In this document: piece by piece, positions 59,344 through 64,000 of the stretch | Layout: each line of letters starts with the position of its first letter | How positions within the stretch are numbered: position 1 is the stretch's first letter | Assembly (NCBI GenBank): GCA_021155905.1 | Contig: JAJNBG010000034.1 | Span: 1-64,000, forward strand | Origin: Bacteroidota bacterium | GTDB lineage: Bacteria > Bacteroidota > Bacteroidia > B-17B0 > Aurantibacillaceae | Direction of reading: 5' to 3' | Length of the DNA: 64,000 nucleotides | Program-made: the position numbers and the translations under genes | Notes under the pieces: model-generated | What the model was told of the DNA's origin: nothing | Databases searched by the model: none | The model's input: the letters and a program-made list of their open reading frames with translations, nothing else

Positions 59344-60741
59344 TCAATGATTCTCTTCGCAATAGCACAACGTTGTTTTCACAGTTGGTTTTACTTTATA
59401 ATCGGGTAAAGTCGTTTCTTTCATAAAAAAAATGGCCAGATCTGAAATTGGATTATCAGGGTGTTCTTTGTTCCATTTCTTCAGCAGATATTTGCAGTAG
59501 AAGGGCCGCATGTAGTTGTTATTATTAAAGGTATAGTTTTCATGGAACTTTCGCCAGCGATCGCTTTCAAATTCGGTAATGCCTGTCTCCGGTTTTTGAA
59601 AGGAAACCGGGTTGGTGTTATGCTTAATGTCGATATACTGATGTTGTTTGTTTAAGCCACTGTACACAAACCATCCATCATCTTTTAAAATGCTGGGAGA
59701 AAACATGCCCCAGTTCTGTTCGAGCCGTAATACTTTACCATAAGCGATCACCGTTGGATCGAGGGCGTAAGGAAATTTTTTGATACTTCCCAAATTCATC
59801 ATCAGGCAGAAAATAATAACGGCTATCACGAAATAGTTTTTGATGGTCTCCGCTACTTTAATAACAGGCGGCTTTTCCAGGCTTTCAAAAGAAGCATCAT
59901 ACAGCGTCCTGTTTTTATAAAAATGTTTTTCAAACCAATCAATCACGGAAGACGGTAGCAAGCCAATAAGCCCAACCAGGCCGATGATATAAAACAAGCC
60001 AACATAGAGTGTACTGCCTATCCCGATAAACAAACACGCGTATGCAATCAACCCAGCGGATCGAACTTTTGTTGGGACAAAAGGCAGGAGCAATAAAACA
60101 GGCGCGAGTAGTTCAATGTAAAAAACGGCAAAGGTCAGTGCTTTTAACAGGGTAGGAAACTGGTACAGAAAACTTCCAAATGGCAAGCGGATTTGGTCGA
60201 GGCTCAATGCATAATACAGGGCCGTTCCTTCGCTTCTCCATTCCGGTGACGTTTTTAGCATGGCCGAAAAAAAGAAAATGGAACACATCAACAGCAAGTA
60301 TCCGAAGCCCGCCCAGGACACATAGCGGTTAGGGTAGACGGATTTTTTTTGAATGGAATAGTGTTCGCCCCATGGTAAAAACAGTGCCCAAAATAAAAGC
60401 AATCGTAATAAATCGTCACCTCCCTGGAGAATAAAAGGGTTACGGTTTTGCAATGACGTTAAAAATACCCAGCAGATAAACGTCATCAGTCGTGTCCTGA
60501 AGCCAATAATCAACAGCACCAGACAAAAGACATTCAATATAAACAAAACAACCTGCCACCACAGTTCGCCATGCATGGCATGAAAGGAAAAATAAACAGG
60601 ACTCCAGTTATATTGCTTCAGCGTTTCAAGGGGCAATACCCCTTCATCGGTAAAGAAGGCCCGTATGGATAAGGAGCGCACAAACAGGTCCACCAGTAAA
60701 ATGATACCTGTCCCGATACGCATCAGGGAAAGCGCCCTCAC
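59344..60741 (-). CDS. HTTM domain membrane protein (vitamin K-dependent gamma-carboxylase-like)
   Basis: Multi-TM; LMRIGTGIILLVDLFVRSLSIRAFFTDEGVLP; GGDDLLRLLLFWALFLPWGEHYS; GTG start. Confidence 0.85.
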   Translation of the reverse strand: MRALSLMRIGTGIILLVDLFVRSLSIRAFFTDEGVLPLETLKQYNWSPVYFSFHAMHGELWWQVVLFILNVFCLVLLIIGFRTRLMTFICWVFLTSLQNRNPFILQGGDDLLRLLLFWALFLPWGEHYSIQKKSVYPNRYVSWAGFGYLLLMCSIFFFSAMLKTSPEWRSEGTALYYALSLDQIRLPFGSFLYQFPTLLKALTFAVFYIELLAPVLLLLPFVPTKVRSAGLIAYACLFIGIGSTLYVGLFYIIGLVGLIGLLPSSVIDWFEKHFYKNRTLYDASFESLEKPPVIKVAETIKNYFVIAVIIFCLMMNLGSIKKFPYALDPTVIAYGKVLRLEQNWGMFSPSILKDDGWFVYSGLNKQHQYIDIKHNTNPVSFQKPETGITEFESDRWRKFHENYTFNNNNYMRPFYCKYLLKKWNKEHPDNPISDLAIFFMKETTLPDYKVKPTVKTTLCYCEENH

Positions 60742-60803
60742 ATCCAGGGTGTAAGATTGCTTTAATCGCGCGATTATGTGAGTCAGTGTTTCCGTAAAAT
60801 AAA

Positions 60804-60828
60804 AAGGCTCTACAATTTGTAGAGCCTT
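60804..60828 (-). terminator. Rho-independent terminator-like hairpin
   Basis: AAGGCTCTACAATTTGTAGAGCCTT downstream of 60848-61423. Confidence 0.7.
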
Positions 60829-60847
60829 AATTTAATATTCTTTATGT

Positions 60848-61423
60848 TTATAAGCAACCAACCTGTCCTGAAACCGTTACCGAGTAAAATGCCCCGGGTG
60901 TTTTGTAGCAGGCAATGTTTGAGAATGTTGCTTTAATATCTGTGGCAGGAGCAGGGCTAACTGTTACATTCACCGTTCCGGCTGAAGAGTACCATGTACT
61001 TCCTTCATCCTGGCTAGGAGGATTAGTTACCGTCATAATTGCTTTACCTGTTGTTAAAGGTGTGTTTTGGTTCACAAGCGCATAGGTTCCTGTAGTAATG
61101 GTTCCAGAGAAACATACAGAAATAGTTGTGCTGGTGCTTGTATTAATATTCGTTAAGCAGGTTTGTCCCGCCTGGCAACCATAACTTGTCCATGCTGCAC
61201 CAATTCCCACGCTGCTCATACTTGAGTTTTGCTGAGTAGAAGTTGTCGCAATGGTACCGGTTGTAGTTACATTGGTAATGTTTGGATTATTACCTGTACC
61301 CGTTTGCGCTTCATCCTTATAAGTTGGAGTGATGGCATCATCATCATTTTTTGATTTACAGGAAATAAAAACGATGCTTCCGATAAATAAAATGCTGAAT
61401 GCTGATAAAATGATTTTTTTCAT
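60848..61423 (-). CDS. Hypothetical lipoprotein
   Basis: SIVFISCKSK lipobox; Thr/Ser-rich ORF. Confidence 0.7.
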   Translation of the reverse strand: MKKIILSAFSILFIGSIVFISCKSKNDDDAITPTYKDEAQTGTGNNPNITNVTTTGTIATTSTQQNSSMSSVGIGAAWTSYGCQAGQTCLTNINTSTSTTISVCFSGTITTGTYALVNQNTPLTTGKAIMTVTNPPSQDEGSTWYSSAGTVNVTVSPAPATDIKATFSNIACYKTPGAFYSVTVSGQVGCL

Positions 61424-61507
61424 TTTTATAAATTTTGATATTCAAATCTATAGATTATAATTCTATTTTCCAAACAGTTACACTCAGTGGTTTAACACAT
61501 TGGCTGG

Positions 61508-62677
61508 TTAATAAAAGCGTTTGCCATGTTTCACCATGTCTTTTAACAAAACACATGCCCTGTAACGGTCTTCTTCGTAACGCGCGTACAGTGCATTCAT
61601 TGCAGCCAGTACCTTATCCGGCCCGATTTCATCAGCCCATTGCAGCAAGCCTTTTGGATAATTGACACCTTTAGTCATGGCAAGGTCAATATCTGTAATA
61701 GATGCAATACCTAAATAATTGGTGTCACAGGCTTCATTTACGAGCATACATAGGATGCGACTCACGATTTCCCGCCCCAGCGCTTCATCTTTTTTTGGCT
61801 CAGGTACTGTGACCCCTTCCCGGTAGTCATAGAAGCCACGTCCTGATTTTTTTCCGAGAAATTTTGCTTCCAGTAAACGTTTTTGTGTCAGCGATGGTTT
61901 AAAACGAGGATCATAATAAAATTGCTGCCATACGGTTTCGGTTACTACGTAATTCACATCATGTCCTATAAGGTCCATTAACTCAAAAGGACCCATTTTA
62001 AATCCACCAATCTCGCGCATGGCCCAATCGATGGTTGCCATGTCGGCTAATTGTTCATCATATATGCGTAAAGCTTCGCTGTAAAAAGGCCGGGCCACAC
62101 GATTCACAATAAATCCCGGTGTATCTTTTGCCATCACCGTTACCTTACCCCAGCTGTTAATCAAGGCCTGACATTGATGAGCAATGTTCGGATCAGTTGC
62201 AACACCAGGAATAATTTCCACTAAAGGCATCAGTGTAGCCGGGTTAAAAAAATGTATACCGACTACTTTTTCAGGTTTCTGGCAGGCAGACGCGATTGAA
62301 GTAATGGATAGGGAAGACGTATTGGAAGCTAACACGCAGGTTTCGGAAGTAATGCTTTCCAGTTCCTTAAATACACTTTGTTTGACCTCACTTTTTTCTA
62401 CAATCGCCTCAATGATCAGGTCACAGGATTTAAAATCGCCGATGTTTCCTGTATAGCTTGTTAAGCTTAAAATGGATTGCGCTTTCTCCGCGGTAATTTT
62501 TTGTTTTTCAACCAGCTTGTTTAAAGAGCTTTGTAAATTGCTTTTGGCTTTCTCCAGAGCGGCTTCGTTTGTATCGTAAACAATAGTTTTGTGTCCTGCG
62601 GTGGAAGCCACCTGAGCAATACCGCTTCCCATGGCTCCTGAACCTACTACGCCAATAATTGAATCTTTTGTGAACAT
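61508..62677 (-). CDS. 3-hydroxyacyl-CoA (3-hydroxybutyryl-CoA) dehydrogenase
   Basis: IGVVGSGAMGSGIAQVASTAGHKTIVYD; HFFNPATLMPLVEIIPG; DTPGFIVNRVARPFYSEAL; two C-terminal HCDH-like domains. Confidence 0.93.
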   Translation of the reverse strand: MFTKDSIIGVVGSGAMGSGIAQVASTAGHKTIVYDTNEAALEKAKSNLQSSLNKLVEKQKITAEKAQSILSLTSYTGNIGDFKSCDLIIEAIVEKSEVKQSVFKELESITSETCVLASNTSSLSITSIASACQKPEKVVGIHFFNPATLMPLVEIIPGVATDPNIAHQCQALINSWGKVTVMAKDTPGFIVNRVARPFYSEALRIYDEQLADMATIDWAMREIGGFKMGPFELMDLIGHDVNYVVTETVWQQFYYDPRFKPSLTQKRLLEAKFLGKKSGRGFYDYREGVTVPEPKKDEALGREIVSRILCMLVNEACDTNYLGIASITDIDLAMTKGVNYPKGLLQWADEIGPDKVLAAMNALYARYEEDRYRACVLLKDMVKHGKRFY

Positions 62678-62695
62678 ATAAATTTTTAGTCTCTG

Positions 62696-64000
62696 TTATT
62701 TTTGAATGATTATTTTTTTTGTTTCATGCAGGTTGTCTCCTTTGATCGTTACAAAATAACAACCATCGCTTAAACCGTTGGTATTAATGTTTGCCTTATA
62801 CAATAACCGGTCGATGTGCCATGTGTCTGAAACAACGGTTTTACCCAACACATCGGTAATGCTGAATTGTAGATTGGCATTGTTGTGATTGGCAATGATG
62901 CAATTCAGTTCGTGAGAGGCCGGGTTTGGAAATACTGAGAATACGCTGGAGATCGCAGAGGCCTCTGTTTCTTTAACCCCTGTCGTGCTTTCATAGGTAT
63001 TGTTTCCTTTCAGAATAAAAATCCCGTTCTGCATGTCAGTGGCAATAATAATTTTACTTGGCAGATATGGATAGGCACCCCAGTTCCCACGGTAAGCGTT
63101 GGTACTGAAATTATCATTCACGCCATACAACGGGCTGGTGTCGAAGTAACCATATATGGTCGTATTGGATGGATTCGAAATATTATACAAATAGAGCCCG
63201 TCCTGGTAAGTACTCATCCAGCACCAGTTGTTGCCGATGATGTAAGGATTATGAGGAGTTGCCAACGGATGTGAATTGATAGTATCCAACACTGATATAT
63301 TATAAATATCGGTCACGTCGATTACCTTCGCGGGCTTACTGGCAGGAACTTCATCGGCAAACACAATGGTTTTACGATCGTCGGTTTGCCAGGAGCTGTG
63401 GTTATAACCACTGTAGGGATATCCGGTAAAAGATTGCATCAGTGAAAATGTGTTGGCTGCCGTTAATTTTAAAATATGAAAACCTTTGTAGCCACAGGAG
63501 GCAAAGACCGTATCGTTTCTCACAAACATATCATGCACGACATCAATGATGGTTGTGCTCACATCCTGCTCCAGGCTTCTTACTAAAACCGGCACTGAAG
63601 GGGTGGCCAGACTATACACGCGCATGGTAGAATAACCTCCACCCATGGCTGCTGAATTTTTGACGGAACCACAATAGAGTTTATCCTGATCAACAAAAAT
63701 GGTATGACAAAATTCAAAAAGGGCGTTGCTGTCATATACCACATGAACGGAATCAGGAAGGTATTGCATATCCACAATTTGCAGGCTGTTAGGCTGGCAC
63801 TGATCACTTACCATGTAACAATAATTCTGATAGGTTTTTATTTCCCTCCAGGTGCAACCGGTATGTTTGGCTCTCACAGAATCTAAAATGACAGGGTTTG
63901 TGGGATTGCTCACATCTATAAAATAGGTTTGCTTACTGGTTCCAACAATAGCGTATTCTTTATTTTTTGTGGACTGGTACCATCCCCAGCATCCCGAATA
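62696..64000 (-). CDS. Choice-of-anchor B family protein with T9SS sorting domain; continues past the window end
   Basis: Frame stays open upstream of the listed Met (…YSGCWGWYQSTKNKEYAIVGTSKQTYFIDVSNP…); C-terminal SVFPNPASHELN…ETKKIIIQK. Confidence 0.82.
   Translation of the reverse strand, partial: YSGCWGWYQSTKNKEYAIVGTSKQTYFIDVSNPTNPVILDSVRAKHTGCTWREIKTYQNYCYMVSDQCQPNSLQIVDMQYLPDSVHVVYDSNALFEFCHTIFVDQDKLYCGSVKNSAAMGGGYSTMRVYSLATPSVPVLVRSLEQDVSTTIIDVVHDMFVRNDTVFASCGYKGFHILKLTAANTFSLMQSFTGYPYSGYNHSSWQTDDRKTIVFADEVPASKPAKVIDVTDIYNISVLDTINSHPLATPHNPYIIGNNWCWMSTYQDGLYLYNISNPSNTTIYGYFDTSPLYGVNDNFSTNAYRGNWGAYPYLPSKIIIATDMQNGIFILKGNNTYESTTGVKETEASAISSVFSVFPNPASHELNCIIANHNNANLQFSITDVLGKTVVSDTWHIDRLLYKANINTNGLSDGCYFVTIKGDNLHETKKIIIQK

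Overview
This 64 kb window looks like a chromosomal segment of a member of the Bacteroidota. Supporting signs are T9SS C-terminal sorting domains, TonB-dependent receptors, DUF3857/transglutaminase proteins and TTG-N19-TAnnTTTG promoters. Most of it is ordinary: housekeeping genes (serA-like, moxR, three parvulin-type PPIase genes, apt, a phosphohexomutase, mtgA, pyrF, prfA), a secreted-nuclease/TonB receptor locus, a PHA synthase locus, an OmpA/TSP3 protein and a T9SS leucine-rich-repeat protein. I saw no tRNA, rRNA, CRISPR array or transposase gene. The unusual content is mostly noncoding. (1) A family of about 0.4-0.8 kb intergenic mosaic elements occurs at about 32805-33247, 38821-39642, 55696-56147 and 57875-58406. 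They are built from nested hairpins whose arms differ in sequence between copies but stay complementary within each copy. One copy appears to have replaced the 3' end of pyrF. (2) A 38-unit array of an exactly phased 11-bp degenerate repeat (51361-51778) ends just upstream of a predicted promoter and lies within a segment flanked by a ~25 bp direct repeat. (3) A small accessory block (46055-50449) encodes a P-loop ATPase, unknown proteins and a protein with a HEPN-like Rx4H motif. All product calls come from reading translated sequence; no database search was run.
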